Positions 38,248 to 46,754 of a stretch of DNA of 64,000 nt are shown here, in pieces. Location of the stretch: NCBI RefSeq assembly GCF_000373925.1, contig NZ_KB892762.1, positions 1 through 64,000 on the forward strand. The letters run 5' to 3'. The DNA is from Actinopolymorpha alba DSM 45243. Lineage in GTDB: Bacteria > Actinomycetota > Actinomycetes > Propionibacteriales > Actinopolymorphaceae. Made by a program: the position numbers and the translations under genes. The notes below the pieces were generated by a model that was not told where the DNA came from, ran no database searches, and saw only the letters and a list, made by a program, of their open reading frames with translations. Numbering within the stretch: position 1 is the first letter of the stretch; every line of letters begins with the position of its first letter.

Positions 38248-38388
38248 ATCGCCGGCGGCACGCCCAGGCTGGACACCAGGCCGGCTCTGTTGCCTCTACC
38301 AAAGCAGACGGACGGGTTCAGCCTCGCCGAGCGCGATCGTGAGGCAACTAACGAGTGAGCTACCCGGATGCCCCCGCCGCCGCAAAGA

Positions 38389-38775
38389 TTACTCCGGAGC
38401 GGCGAGGAGCCCACACGTCACGAAGCTCATGCATCCGCAGGCCAGGCAGTCCGCCACGGCCTGACGTAGGGCCCGCAGCGCTTCGATGCGTTCGTCCAGC
38501 TCGGGAAGCTTGCGTTCGGCCAGGGAACGCCACTGTCGGGTAGTGCCTCGGTCGGAGTCACCGGCGTCCAGCAACGCGCGGATCTCCGCCAGAGTGAACC
38601 CCGCCTGCTGGGTCATCTTGATCAACGCGATCCGGCGTACGGTGTTGGCCGGATAGATACGGCGCCCGCCGACGCGTTCGGCCCGCGGCAGCAGGCCGAC
38701 CTTCTCGTAGTAGCGAAGAGCGGACGGGCGCATGCGGACCCGCCGGCCGAGCTCTCCGATGTCGAGCATCCGCAT
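38389..38775 (-). CDS. SoxR-type MerR family redox-sensing regulator
   Basis: 128 aa. MerR helix-turn-helix at the N-terminus (MLDIGELGRRVRMRPSALRYYEKVGLLP), then a coiled-coil helix and a C-terminal cluster C110-x2-C113-x-C115-x5-C121, the exact spacing that holds the [2Fe-2S] centre in SoxR. It therefore probably activates when redox-active compounds oxidise the cluster. It is divergent from an MFS exporter, with a SoxR-box-like site between. ATG 38775 has GAGGGAG seven bases before. The C-terminus is short after the last Cys. Confidence 0.85.
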   Translation of the reverse strand: MRMLDIGELGRRVRMRPSALRYYEKVGLLPRAERVGGRRIYPANTVRRIALIKMTQQAGFTLAEIRALLDAGDSDRGTTRQWRSLAERKLPELDERIEALRALRQAVADCLACGCMSFVTCGLLAAPE

Positions 38776-38789
38776 CGAACCGCTCCCTC

Positions 38790-38820
38790 TTGACCTCAAG
38801 CGCGCTTCACCCGGAACCCT
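38790..38820 (+). promoter_or_regulatory. SoxR-type operator and 19-bp-spacer promoter of the MFS gene
   Basis: CCTCAAG-CGCG-CTTCACC (38794-38811) is close to the SoxR box CCTCAAG-N4-CTTGAGG. A TTGACC -35 (38790-38795) and a weak AACCCT -10 (38815-38820) are 19 bp apart, the stretched spacing that MerR activators correct. The MFS ATG is at 38827, so the transcript would be leaderless. Confidence 0.6.
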
Positions 38821-38826
38821 GACCGG

Positions 38827-40116
38827 ATGCCCCTGCTCCTGGCCAACCGGCTGATTCCCGCACCCTACCGACGGCTCCTCGCCCACCGAGGCCTGCGTGC
38901 CCTGGTCCCGGCGTTCGCCGTCTCTGACCTCGGTGACGGGATGAGCATGGTGGCGGTGCCGTTGCTGGCGATCGCGATCGCACCAAGCGGTGGCAGCGGC
39001 AGTGGCAGTGGCGTCCTGGTCGGCGCCGCGGTCGCCGCGTCCACCCTTCCTGGTGTCGTGGGGATGCTGGTGTTCCGGCGTTGGTTGCGGGCACTCGCGG
39101 GTCGCCGCCTCGTGGTGACCGACAGCCTGGTGAGAGCACTGGCTCTCGGCTGCGTGCCCGTGGCGTGGTTCGCTGGCGTCCTGTCACCGGTGGCGTACGT
39201 GGGAATCCTGGCCGCGTCGTCGCTGCTCCACGCCTGGGGAGCCGCCGGGAAGTACGCCCTCGTCGCCGAGATCGTGCCCGCCGAGCAGCGGTTGGCCGCG
39301 AACGCCCTGGTCAGCTCGATCAGTTCGGGGGCGATCGTGGTCGGTCCGGCACTCGCGGGCCTGCTGGCCACCCGGCTGAGTCCGGCCTGGATCATCGGGA
39401 TCGACGCGCTTTCGTTCGCCGCCCTCGCCGTCCTCACGAGCCGGATCCGGACCCGACCGGCACCCGCCGATCCCGTACCCGTCAATGCCGGCGGCGAGGC
39501 GGTCACCGTTCGGGGTCTGCTGCGCCGGCAACCACAACTCCTCGGGCTGCTCGTCCTGACGTGGTTCTTCAACTTCTTGTACGGCCCGGTGGAGGTGGCA
39601 CTCCCCCTTCACATCACGGCGGACCTGCGGGCCGAGGCGGATCTCCTTGGTGCGTACTGGACGCTCTTCGGAGCCGGCGCCGTCGTCGGCGGCCTCGCCG
39701 CGGGGGCGTTGCGCAGACTTCCGTTGTGGCCGGCGACGCTCGGCATCGTGGCCTGCTGGGGCGTCCTGCTGCTGCCGTTCGCCCTGCCCCTTCCGGTGCC
39801 GGTCACGCTCACCTGCTTCGCGCTCGGTGGGCTGGTCTACGGACCGTTCCCCGCGTTGTCGTTCACGTTGTTCCAGTCCCGTACGCCGCCCGCGCACCTG
39901 TCGAGCGTGCTCGCCGCGCGTTCGGCGGCGCTTCTCACCGCCAGCCCGGTGGGCGCGGCCCTCGGCGGTCCACTCACCACGGCGTTCGGACCACGAGCAG
40001 TGCTGACCGGATCGGGAGCCGCGACCGTCATCCTCGCGCTCGCCGGGGTGCTTACCGGGGCACTCATCTTGAGCCGGACGAGCCGGACGCGCCGGCGCCT
40101 GGCAGGTGGATCGTGA
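38827..40116 (+). CDS. MFS efflux transporter (drug/redox-compound export candidate)
   Basis: 429 aa with about 12 hydrophobic segments; VSDLGDGMSMVAVPLLAIAIA (helix 1), RRWLRALAGRRLVVTDSLVRAL (motif A region), SSISSGAIVVGPALAGLLATR (helix 5, motif C like, exporter signature). A Gly/Ser tract GGSGSGSG follows helix 1. Divergent from the SoxR-like gene and likely its target, which suggests export of redox-cycling antibiotics or pigments. ATG 38827 lies only six bases after the predicted -10, so it is probably leaderless. Confidence 0.87.
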   Translation: MPLLLANRLIPAPYRRLLAHRGLRALVPAFAVSDLGDGMSMVAVPLLAIAIAPSGGSGSGSGVLVGAAVAASTLPGVVGMLVFRRWLRALAGRRLVVTDSLVRALALGCVPVAWFAGVLSPVAYVGILAASSLLHAWGAAGKYALVAEIVPAEQRLAANALVSSISSGAIVVGPALAGLLATRLSPAWIIGIDALSFAALAVLTSRIRTRPAPADPVPVNAGGEAVTVRGLLRRQPQLLGLLVLTWFFNFLYGPVEVALPLHITADLRAEADLLGAYWTLFGAGAVVGGLAAGALRRLPLWPATLGIVACWGVLLLPFALPLPVPVTLTCFALGGLVYGPFPALSFTLFQSRTPPAHLSSVLAARSAALLTASPVGAALGGPLTTAFGPRAVLTGSGAATVILALAGVLTGALILSRTSRTRRRLAGGS

Positions 40117-40180
40117 ACTCCGAGCCTGTGGTCGTGGGGTTTCTGGGCTAGTGCCAGCCAGTCCGTGACCATGCGGTTGG

Positions 40181-40837
40181 TCAGGACCGAAGCTCCGGAT
40201 CGCTCTGCGGCGGAAGGGGCGGGAGGGGAGAGCAAAGTTCGCCGATGACCTGGACTCCGGCGCCCAGGACGGTGAGTTGTTCGGCAGTCCCCGTACTCGA
40301 CTCGGTTGACACCGGCGTACGCGTGAGGAACGGACCGACGTAGGAGATCGGGTTGTTACTCATCGTCAGCCGGGCCTCGTCGGACCACGAACCGGTGAGG
40401 CTGACGTTGCGTACGACGAGAAGCGCCTGCGGTAAAAAGCGGCCGTAACCTTCCTCAGTCGGCTCCTCCACCAGCTCCCCGCGCTTCATGCCGGGCACAT
40501 ACCAGCCGTCGTCGGCGATGAACTCCGCATGCCACCAGCGGTTTCCAGCGAGCCGTCGGGTGATGGTGAGCAGGCAGTACTCGAAGTGGACCCGCAACTC
40601 GCTGTTCTTCCTGACGGACTCGGCGACGGCGGGTTGGGATGACAGGTCCGCGGCCTGGATCACGGCGAGTCGCCGGAGAACGGAGGGGTTGAGCTCCGCC
40701 GCGGGAACCGTGACGCGTGCCTGACGGACTTGCCGCAGCCGGCCGACCGCGGCGTTCCGTGGCTCAGTCGCCAGGCGGGTGATCAGCTCCCTTCGCAACG
40801 CCAGCTGCGACTTCCGATCGGACAGGGTGTCGAGCAC
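40181..40837 (-). CDS. Hypothetical protein, 218 aa
   Basis: GTG start at 40837. Soluble protein with a helical N-terminal half (LALRRELITRLATEPRNAAVGRLRQVRQ) and a beta-type middle (FEYCLLTITRRLAGNRWWHAEFIADDGWYVPGM). The C-terminus is Pro-rich (CSPLPPLPPQ). It is convergent with the MFS gene, 64 nt apart. No family is recognised. Its neighbours are a broken gene and accessory DNA, so it may be lineage-specific. Confidence 0.55.
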   Translation of the reverse strand: MLDTLSDRKSQLALRRELITRLATEPRNAAVGRLRQVRQARVTVPAAELNPSVLRRLAVIQAADLSSQPAVAESVRKNSELRVHFEYCLLTITRRLAGNRWWHAEFIADDGWYVPGMKRGELVEEPTEEGYGRFLPQALLVVRNVSLTGSWSDEARLTMSNNPISYVGPFLTRTPVSTESSTGTAEQLTVLGAGVQVIGELCSPLPPLPPQSDPELRS

Positions 40838-40908
40838 GGACCGGCCTCCTCGAACCCACGCTCACCCATGATCACAACGCCCCCATCGTTAGCCTCATCG
40901 GTACTCGG

Positions 40909-41097
40909 CTACCCCGCTGGCCTTGACGTTCCAGTCGCGTTCCAGTCGCGGGCGATCTTAGTGGCGTACTTCTCGTTCAGCACGGGGTAGAAGATTGGCT
41001 GATCCGGGAGACGCGGCGGCCACTCGCGCCAGCCGGACTGCTCGACCAGCGCGAATTCCTCAGGCCCCGTTGGGCGCCACAGCGTCACCGTCTCCAT
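40909..41097 (-). pseudogene. Truncated ADP-ribosylation/crystallin J1-like protein, broken by an 11-bp duplication
   Basis: The 62-residue frame METVTLWRPTGPEEFALVEQ...FYPVLNEKYATKIARDWN matches the first half of a common 110-120 aa actinobacterial family annotated ADP-ribosylation/crystallin J1 (from memory). It then runs into ATGTSRPAG and stops. Two tandem copies of CGACTGGAACG (minus strand; plus 40927-40937 and 40938-40948) are at the break. Removing one restores ...DWNVKASGV, the expected continuation, but a second stop follows, so the 3' half is also lost. Confidence 0.7.
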
Positions 41098-41252
41098 GAG
41101 CGTGATCTTGCCAGGACTGGCGCTGTCTGGCCGGCCGTCCCCGGCAAGTGGCGGAGGTATCTCGGCTCAGAACCCGAGACGCCTCCGCCACCCGCACAGC
41201 CAGGCCAGCCGAACGCCGGCTCCGCGGGATGCCAGCTCAGCCGAAGGCCGGC

Positions 41253-41891
41253 TCAGCGCTGGTACGCCGCGACGACCTCAACCTCGACGAGCCAGCAGGG
41301 CACCGCGAGGCCAGCGACCTCCATCGTCGCCCGGGCCGGCCGGGCCTTGTTGGCGAGGATCGGGGGCGCGGGTGCGTTGGTCCCCATCGGCACCGGAATC
41401 GTCGCTCCGGTCTTCAGGTCAACGTTGGCGAAGAACTGCCGGTACGCGCGGTTCCAGCCCGCGTAGTCGGCCGCCGACGCGCCCGCGGGCCGGGTGAGGT
41501 ACGCCTTCATCGTGATCACGTTGGCCGGCGTGAGCCCGGCGGCGGCGAGGTTGTCCCGGATCCGCGACAGCACGCTCAACGCCTGCGCCTCGGTGACCGT
41601 CACCCCCGCCGGCCAGGTGCCGCCCGGGAACAGCGACAGATCCGTACACCGCTCCGGCGAACCAGGCGGAGCCGACGGATTGCCCTCCAGCGGCCCCAGC
41701 CCACTGCTGGTGTAGAGAGCGACCTCCGAGCCGGTGGCGACCCCGTTGGCGATCGACGGGTTGGAGTTGCCGGCGGGCAACGCCACCTTGACTTCCTTCG
41801 GTCGCGGCATCGAACCCCCTGCTGTCGCTGCCGTGGTGGTACCGAGTACGCCGGCCAGGACGCAGACCGCGGCGATGATCCGGCGCCTCAT
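41253..41891 (-). CDS. Exported RidA/YjgF-type imine deaminase
   Basis: 212 aa. A Sec signal peptide (RRRIIAAVCVLAGVLGTTTAATA) precedes a RidA domain: TSSGLGPLEG, EAQALSVLSRIRDNLAAAGLTPANVITMKAYLT, and RATMEVAGLAVPCWLVEVEVVA with the Arg that binds the substrate carboxylate. RidA proteins hydrolyse reactive enamines/imines to keto acids and ammonia. It is ATGA-coupled to an exported amine oxidase gene, whose imine products it could remove. RidA is usually about 130 aa and cytosolic; this one is longer and exported. Confidence 0.87.
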   Translation of the reverse strand: MRRRIIAAVCVLAGVLGTTTAATAGGSMPRPKEVKVALPAGNSNPSIANGVATGSEVALYTSSGLGPLEGNPSAPPGSPERCTDLSLFPGGTWPAGVTVTEAQALSVLSRIRDNLAAAGLTPANVITMKAYLTRPAGASAADYAGWNRAYRQFFANVDLKTGATIPVPMGTNAPAPPILANKARPARATMEVAGLAVPCWLVEVEVVAAYQR

Positions 41892-43489
41892 GACGACATC
41901 ACCCTCTCGTGAAGTTCGGTGACCACCTTGCGGGCGGAGTCGAAGGCCCCGGCCTGCCAGGCGATGTAGTAGCTGAGCCAGTCACCGGCGAAGAAGACGT
42001 GCCCCGCCGGCTTGTTGAGCAGGGTGTATTCCCCACTGGTCCGCGACGGCCATGACACCCAGCCGCCTTCGATGAACGGCGTACGGTGCCAGGCGACCGA
42101 GAACGCCGACGCCAGCTCGGTCCGGTAGATGTCGCCGTGGATCTTCACCCCCTGGGCGACCGCACGCTCGGTCCGCTCCGCTGGTGAGAGCTGGCCGTAA
42201 ACCCTCGCGTTGGCGCCGGTGTTGTAGTAGCCGATGAGCGTGCCGCGCCGGCTGTGGAAGCCGTGCGACGGGTACCAGATCTGCGCGAGGTCGAGGTCGG
42301 TTGGACTGATGCCGCCGTAGATGCGGTTGCGGGTCTCCCACCAACGGCTCTTGTATTCCAGGCCGATCTTGCCGACCGGGGTGGCCGTCGGATACCCGAG
42401 CGCCGACGTCACTGACGCTCCGAGGTTGTGGGGAATCCGCGCGAGAACCATCGGCGGGAGGGTGGCCACGCAGAAGTCGGCCCGCTCCAGACGTTCCTTG
42501 CCCTTCGCGTCGCGGTAGACCACCTCGACGCCGTCGGCCAGGTCGGTGATCCGGCGTACCTCCGACTGGTAGGAGATGAGGTCAGAACCCACCGCCTTGA
42601 CCAGGGCGTACGCGATCCGGTCCATGCCGCCGACCGGCTGCAGCATCATCATCGCCTGGTCGTAGCCGAACTCGAACGAGAACCTCGTCCCGAACTGGCT
42701 GGCGAGTACGTCAGACATCGACGGTGGTGGACTGAGCACGGTGCCCGCCTGCTCAGCCGCGCCGGGCTCGACGGAGTAGCCGCGCCGGTCGGTGCCTTCG
42801 TACGCGAAGTTCTTCGCCTTCCCCTTGATGGCACCGAAGTTCTGCAGGAACGCCAGCAACCGCTCCTTGTCAGAGGCGGTCAACTCCGCGTCGAGCGCGC
42901 CCCGGTCCGTCGCCTTGGCGAGCAGCTCGGAGATGTAGCCGTAGACGTCGGCCTTCGCCGTCCGCCACCGGGTCGGCTTGCCGCTCGGTCCAGCGTTCTC
43001 GTTGTAGATATAGGCATCCGCGTTCTGGTTGATGAACGGCTCGAGCGCGACGTCCAGCTCACGGCAGTAGTCGAGAGTGACCATTGACTGAGCGATCCGT
43101 GCGGGTCCGGCGTTCATGTACTGCCCCGCGGAGAACGTCGCCCGTTGCAGGTTGCCATCCAGGTCACGCAGCTGAGTGCCACCACGCACGGTCCAGTTAC
43201 GCCCGCCTGGCTGGTCCTTGGCCTCGAGGATCCGGCACTGGTAGCCGGCCTTTCGGAGTTCGTACGCCGTTGCGAGTCCAGCGATTCCAGCGCCGAGAAT
43301 CACCACCTTCTTGGCTGCTCTGCCAGTGAGCGCCAGGTCTGATGCGCGCGGTGGCGCGAAGTCTGGCACCGCGGCCTCGGCAGGCGTCGGCGCCAGGCCC
43401 AGTGCACCCATGGTTTCGTACAACACCCCCGCGCCGCCCGCCACGCCGACCGCTTTCAGGAAGTCGCGTCGCGTCCCGCCTTGTCCCAT
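41888..43489 (-). CDS. Tat-exported flavin monoamine/L-amino-acid oxidase
   Basis: 533 aa. Tat signal RRDFLKAVGVAGGAGVLY, then the FAD fold: VVILGAGIAGLATAYELRKAGYQCRILEAKDQPGGRNWTVRGG (GxGxxG and GGR). C-terminal FAD-binding segment GHVFFAGDWLSYYIAWQAGAFDSARK. The family oxidises an amine or L-amino acid to an imine with H2O2 as by-product, here outside the cell. The downstream gene encodes an exported RidA, suggesting a substrate whose imine needs rapid hydrolysis. ATG 43489 is the start; the next gene overlaps its stop. Confidence 0.9.
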   Translation of the reverse strand: MGQGGTRRDFLKAVGVAGGAGVLYETMGALGLAPTPAEAAVPDFAPPRASDLALTGRAAKKVVILGAGIAGLATAYELRKAGYQCRILEAKDQPGGRNWTVRGGTQLRDLDGNLQRATFSAGQYMNAGPARIAQSMVTLDYCRELDVALEPFINQNADAYIYNENAGPSGKPTRWRTAKADVYGYISELLAKATDRGALDAELTASDKERLLAFLQNFGAIKGKAKNFAYEGTDRRGYSVEPGAAEQAGTVLSPPPSMSDVLASQFGTRFSFEFGYDQAMMMLQPVGGMDRIAYALVKAVGSDLISYQSEVRRITDLADGVEVVYRDAKGKERLERADFCVATLPPMVLARIPHNLGASVTSALGYPTATPVGKIGLEYKSRWWETRNRIYGGISPTDLDLAQIWYPSHGFHSRRGTLIGYYNTGANARVYGQLSPAERTERAVAQGVKIHGDIYRTELASAFSVAWHRTPFIEGGWVSWPSRTSGEYTLLNKPAGHVFFAGDWLSYYIAWQAGAFDSARKVVTELHERVMSS

Positions 43490-43694
43490 GCACCTCTCCC
43501 TCGGTTGACGACGGGCTCAACCGTGGAGCCGGGGTGTTGCCGATGAATATCACCAGCGTTCCGAACCGGTTGTGAAATCTTCACAAGCATTGGTTCAGGC
43601 GCCCTCCGAGGCCAAAACCCCAACGCTGCTTGACCGTTCGCGGACAGCGGGGCCAGTGAGCAGGTGGGACGGCGGTGCTGTGTACGGTGCTTGG

Positions 43695-44183
43695 GTGTTG
43701 ATCCGTGAGTACGTTGACGACGACTGGCCGGCCGTCTGGCCGATCTTCCGCGAGGTGGTCACCGCCGGGGAGACCTACGCGTACGACCCCGCGGCCACGT
43801 CCGACGAGGCCCGCGCCCTGTGGGTCGAACGCCCGCCTGGTCTGACGGTGGTGGCATGTGACGGCTCCGAGGTGCTGGGTACCGCCAAGATGGGCCCGAA
43901 CCGTCCTGGTCCCGGCTCGCACGTCTCGACGGCAAGCTTCATGGTGGCCAGCGGCGGGCGAGGCCGTGGCGTCGGACGCGCCCTCGGTGAGTACGTGTTG
44001 TCGTGGGCCCGCGACAACGGATACGCCTCGATGCAGTTCAACGCGGTGGTCGAGTCGAACCACGTCGCCGTACGACTCTGGAAGCAGCTGGGGTTCGAGC
44101 TCATCGGCACCGTTCCCGAGGCCTTCGAGCACCCAACACTTGGTCGCGTGGGCCTCCACGTCATGTTTCAGCGCCTCACCTGA
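43695..44183 (+). CDS. GNAT family N-acetyltransferase
   Basis: 162 aa from GTG 43695; homology to this GNAT subgroup begins at LIREYVDDDWPAVWPIFREVV. Motif A reads FMVASGGRGRGVGRALGEYVLSWA (RGxGxG/A, acetyl-CoA site), and VAVRLWKQLGFELIGTVPEAFEHPTLGRVGLHVMFQ is motif B with the C-terminus. Resembles phosphinothricin-type acetyltransferase-like proteins, substrate unknown. Divergent from the amine oxidase. A longer start at GTG 43656 is possible. Confidence 0.85.
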   Translation: MLIREYVDDDWPAVWPIFREVVTAGETYAYDPAATSDEARALWVERPPGLTVVACDGSEVLGTAKMGPNRPGPGSHVSTASFMVASGGRGRGVGRALGEYVLSWARDNGYASMQFNAVVESNHVAVRLWKQLGFELIGTVPEAFEHPTLGRVGLHVMFQRLT

Positions 44184-44346
44184 GCCCAGTGCGGCATCAG
44201 CCAACGTTTGTCCCCTGCTGTGGTGTGCCAAGCTAGCTGAAGCCGCCACGGATTCGGGGAACCTCACCTGCGGCCTCTACCTCGACGACCCCACACCCTG
44301 GGCCATGTCCTGTAGATCAGGCGTTCCGGTGGAGGCCAGCCCCCTG

Positions 44347-44370
44347 AATGATCACGTATACGTGGTCATT
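44347..44370. repeat. Second copy of the 24-bp palindrome
   Basis: Identical in all 24 positions to 11562-11585. Flanks differ (AGCCCCCTG before, ACGGGCT after) yet again can extend the stem. It is 163 nt after the GNAT stop. Confidence 0.6.
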
Positions 44371-44432
44371 ACGGGCTTCACACGGCATGGACGCCATGCA
44401 AAGCAGGCACTAGCCAGGTGAATTACCCGCCA

Positions 44433-44451
44433 GGTGTACACAATGTGAGAC
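44433..44451 (+). repeat. IS-end-like 19-mer, third copy
   Basis: GGTGTACACAATGTGAGAC, identical to 38229-38247. A partial GGTGAGAC recurs at about 44472. Likely the scar of an excised or decayed element. Confidence 0.5.
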
Positions 44452-44620
44452 AACCCCCTGGATTGACCAGAAGGTGAGACACAAGCTCGAGCAGGTTCCA
44501 CCCACCCCACCGACCAGCCACCTCACACGGGATGCGTGCCCCTCGCTGACCCAGCCTGATCTACGGGACACGCCCTAACCCCCGCGAGCTACGCCGCCGA
44601 CCACTGGGTTCGGCATGCGG

Positions 44621-44662
44621 ACAGGCTCGATAGCCCTTCTCCTCAAGGGTTATCGAGCCTGT
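44621..44662 (-). terminator. 18-bp hairpin downstream of the HNH gene
   Basis: ACAGGCTCGATAGCCCTT (44621-44638) pairs with 44645-44662 with one G-T wobble and a 6-nt loop, 34 nt beyond the HNH stop. Likely a terminator without T tract. Confidence 0.7.
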
Positions 44663-44696
44663 TGGCGGATCTGAAGCTGTCCGGGGGCCGCTACCT

Positions 44697-46430
44697 CTAA
44701 AAGGGCGGGGGGTCGGGATCGTCTGGTTGTACCGGATCGGTGAGGCGTGGCGGAGTCACCTGGTACTCCCGCCCGTGCGGATCGGTGTACCTGAGGTGTC
44801 CTGGACTGGTCTGTTCGACCTTCCAGTCGCCCTCGGTCTTCACGCGGTGGTGGCGTCGGCACATTGGTGCCATGTTCGCCACGGAGGTTTCGCCGCCTTG
44901 AGCGTAGGGTTTCGTATGGTCAAGGTCGCAGGAGATCGCTGGGCGCCTACAGAGCATCCAGGTGCAGCGCTGGCTCAACGACTGCACGAACTCCGCCGGG
45001 AGACCGCGTAGGAAGCGTTTCGACAGCGGATGCAAACTCAACAACTGCCCCGTCACCGGATGGGTGATACCGATGGCGAACATCGCATCCGGATTATCCA
45101 GATGGTTCGCGATCAACCGCCGCGCTACTTCGGTGAGCACGGGCCCGAACCCGCCCAGCTCCGCTGGCCGCTCCGCCAGCTCGAACAGGGTCGTGATCGG
45201 CACGTTCAGCTGAAGTTTCGCCTTGATCGCCGCTCTCCAGGACCGGAACGCGGCCGGGATCTCCTGCTCTGGGATCGGTTCCCGATCAGGACCGCTCTCA
45301 TCAGCAGCTTTGCCGGCCGGCCTGTCGTTGCGGGGCTTCCGGCGGGGCTGGTCGAGGGGGTGGGTGTAGGTGGCGGGTTTGCAATCTTCACACGGGCAAC
45401 CCTCGAGGTGCAGGTCGTGGCCGCACCCGGTGTGCCGGCACCCATCCGGTTCGGTGGCGGAGTTGTCCTGCGCACCCTCAGCTTCGCCTTGGGCGGGGCT
45501 GTCGGCGTTGTTCTGCTCCTCGAGCAGGTCGTCAAAGGACCCTTGACGCGGGCCGGCGTCGTCGCCGTTTCCCCCGTCACCGTTCTCGCCGTCGCAGTCG
45601 CCGTCCTCGCCGCCACTGTCACAGGCTTCTTTCTCGCCGTTACAGACGATCACGTCGGCTTCACCGGACAGCAAGGAGGCGGCGATGTCGGCCCGCAACT
45701 GCGGCAGGGTGCGTTCGTCGCCGCCGGATTTCATGGTGCGGGCGATGGCGTCCAGGTATCCCCAGATCTGGGCGGCCACGTCGTGGGAGATCCCACGGAT
45801 CCGCAGGTCGGAGACGCCATCCAGGGATGGATAGACGTCCACACCCCGATCGTCGCGGGCCTTCTTGTGGCGTTCTTTCGCCGCTTCGGGGTTGACCTTC
45901 AAGATTTCGGCTTCGATGTAGAGCCGCAATAGCCCGCCCCGCAGCTTCAACACCTCGGGGAAGATCGCCTCATCCACCGCTGCACGGTCGGCCGGGGGTA
46001 GGAGGGTGAGCCGGTCAACGATCGTCCGAACCTCGGAGTATTCAAGTTCGCCGCGTTCCAACGCACCGCGGGTGTTCGGCAGATCAGACAACGCCAACGC
46101 GATGAGCATGAACTGATCGCTGCGGTAGTTCGTCCACCCCAACATCGGCGCTAGCAGTTCAGCAGCGCGCGGCTCCGGCCGAGACGAGCGTTCCGCCTCA
46201 TCATCCTTGAAGCATGGTGGGCAGTGCGCCAAGGCCTGTGTGTCACCAAGGCTCAACGCCTCAGCCCAGCGGGCAACCTTCCGACCCGCGCGGACCAGCT
46301 CCCCCACCTCAAACCCGTTGCAGGCGCTCCGATCGACGCCAGCGAGCGCCGCCACCAACTCCGGACCGGGAAGCATGTCGCCAAACCCGGGCGGGAGCGG
46401 AGAGACCCGCACACCATCGCCGTCGCTCAT
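44697..46430 (-). CDS. DUF222 / HNH endonuclease (13E12-repeat-like) protein
   Basis: 577 aa. N-terminal DUF222 region (VDRSACNGFEVGELVRAGRKVARWAEA; LGWTNYRSDQFMLIALALSDLPNTRGALERGELEYSEVRTIVDRL), an acidic low-complexity middle (about 265-330, DGDCDGENGDGGNGDD), a second Cys set (CRHTGCGHDLHLEGCPCEDC), then an HNH nuclease near the C-terminus: C..RPAISCDLDHTKPYAQGGETSVANMAPMCRRHHRVK. Such genes are multicopy and often horizontally spread in actinobacteria; the biological role is unknown. It is bordered by repeats on both sides. Confidence 0.9.
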   Translation of the reverse strand: MSDGDGVRVSPLPPGFGDMLPGPELVAALAGVDRSACNGFEVGELVRAGRKVARWAEALSLGDTQALAHCPPCFKDDEAERSSRPEPRAAELLAPMLGWTNYRSDQFMLIALALSDLPNTRGALERGELEYSEVRTIVDRLTLLPPADRAAVDEAIFPEVLKLRGGLLRLYIEAEILKVNPEAAKERHKKARDDRGVDVYPSLDGVSDLRIRGISHDVAAQIWGYLDAIARTMKSGGDERTLPQLRADIAASLLSGEADVIVCNGEKEACDSGGEDGDCDGENGDGGNGDDAGPRQGSFDDLLEEQNNADSPAQGEAEGAQDNSATEPDGCRHTGCGHDLHLEGCPCEDCKPATYTHPLDQPRRKPRNDRPAGKAADESGPDREPIPEQEIPAAFRSWRAAIKAKLQLNVPITTLFELAERPAELGGFGPVLTEVARRLIANHLDNPDAMFAIGITHPVTGQLLSLHPLSKRFLRGLPAEFVQSLSQRCTWMLCRRPAISCDLDHTKPYAQGGETSVANMAPMCRRHHRVKTEGDWKVEQTSPGHLRYTDPHGREYQVTPPRLTDPVQPDDPDPPPF

Positions 46431-46754
46431 ACGTTCGAGTCTAGACGATCTAGATCATGGTTCGCAACTGGCGATGGTCGTCGGAACGCCTTATTTACAA
46501 GGGATGTCGCCTTACATGAAGGAAGGTCACCGATCTCTTGCCAGAGGATCTTCGGTCTCGCCATCGTCGACGTTCAGGTAACTCCCAGAATCGGCCCCCT
46601 GACGGAGACGGAGCGGCTAAATTACTCACCCGGTCGATCATGAGGTTCCGCACGAGGACCCCGATCGCTACGGTCGGAGAACGCCCGTGGCTCAGATCCG
46701 GCTGATTGCCTCGGCGGGTAGGCGTTTGACGAACAGGCAAATCGTCACCTGAGT
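46431..46754. other. Upstream region of the HNH gene; no gene seen
   Basis: 324 nt. It holds the small symmetric site CTAGA-CGA-TCTAG (46441-46453) just above the HNH start, possibly an operator or promoter element. Nothing else is supported. Confidence 0.4.

Larger units (their letters stand above)
37591..38388. other. Gene-poor accessory stretch with inverted repeats
   Basis: 798 nt of lower-GC, mosaic sequence. No frame is convincing. It contains a 17-bp inverted repeat (37833-37889) and an IS/MITE-like inverted pair (38122-38247), both listed separately. It looks like debris of inserted elements. Confidence 0.5.
44184..44696. other. Gene-free accessory region with several repeats
   Basis: 513 nt between convergent genes. 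It holds the 24-bp palindrome (44347-44370), an IS-end-like 19-mer (44433-44451) shared with 38229-38247, and a strong hairpin (44621-44662). No coding frame is convincing. Confidence 0.5.
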
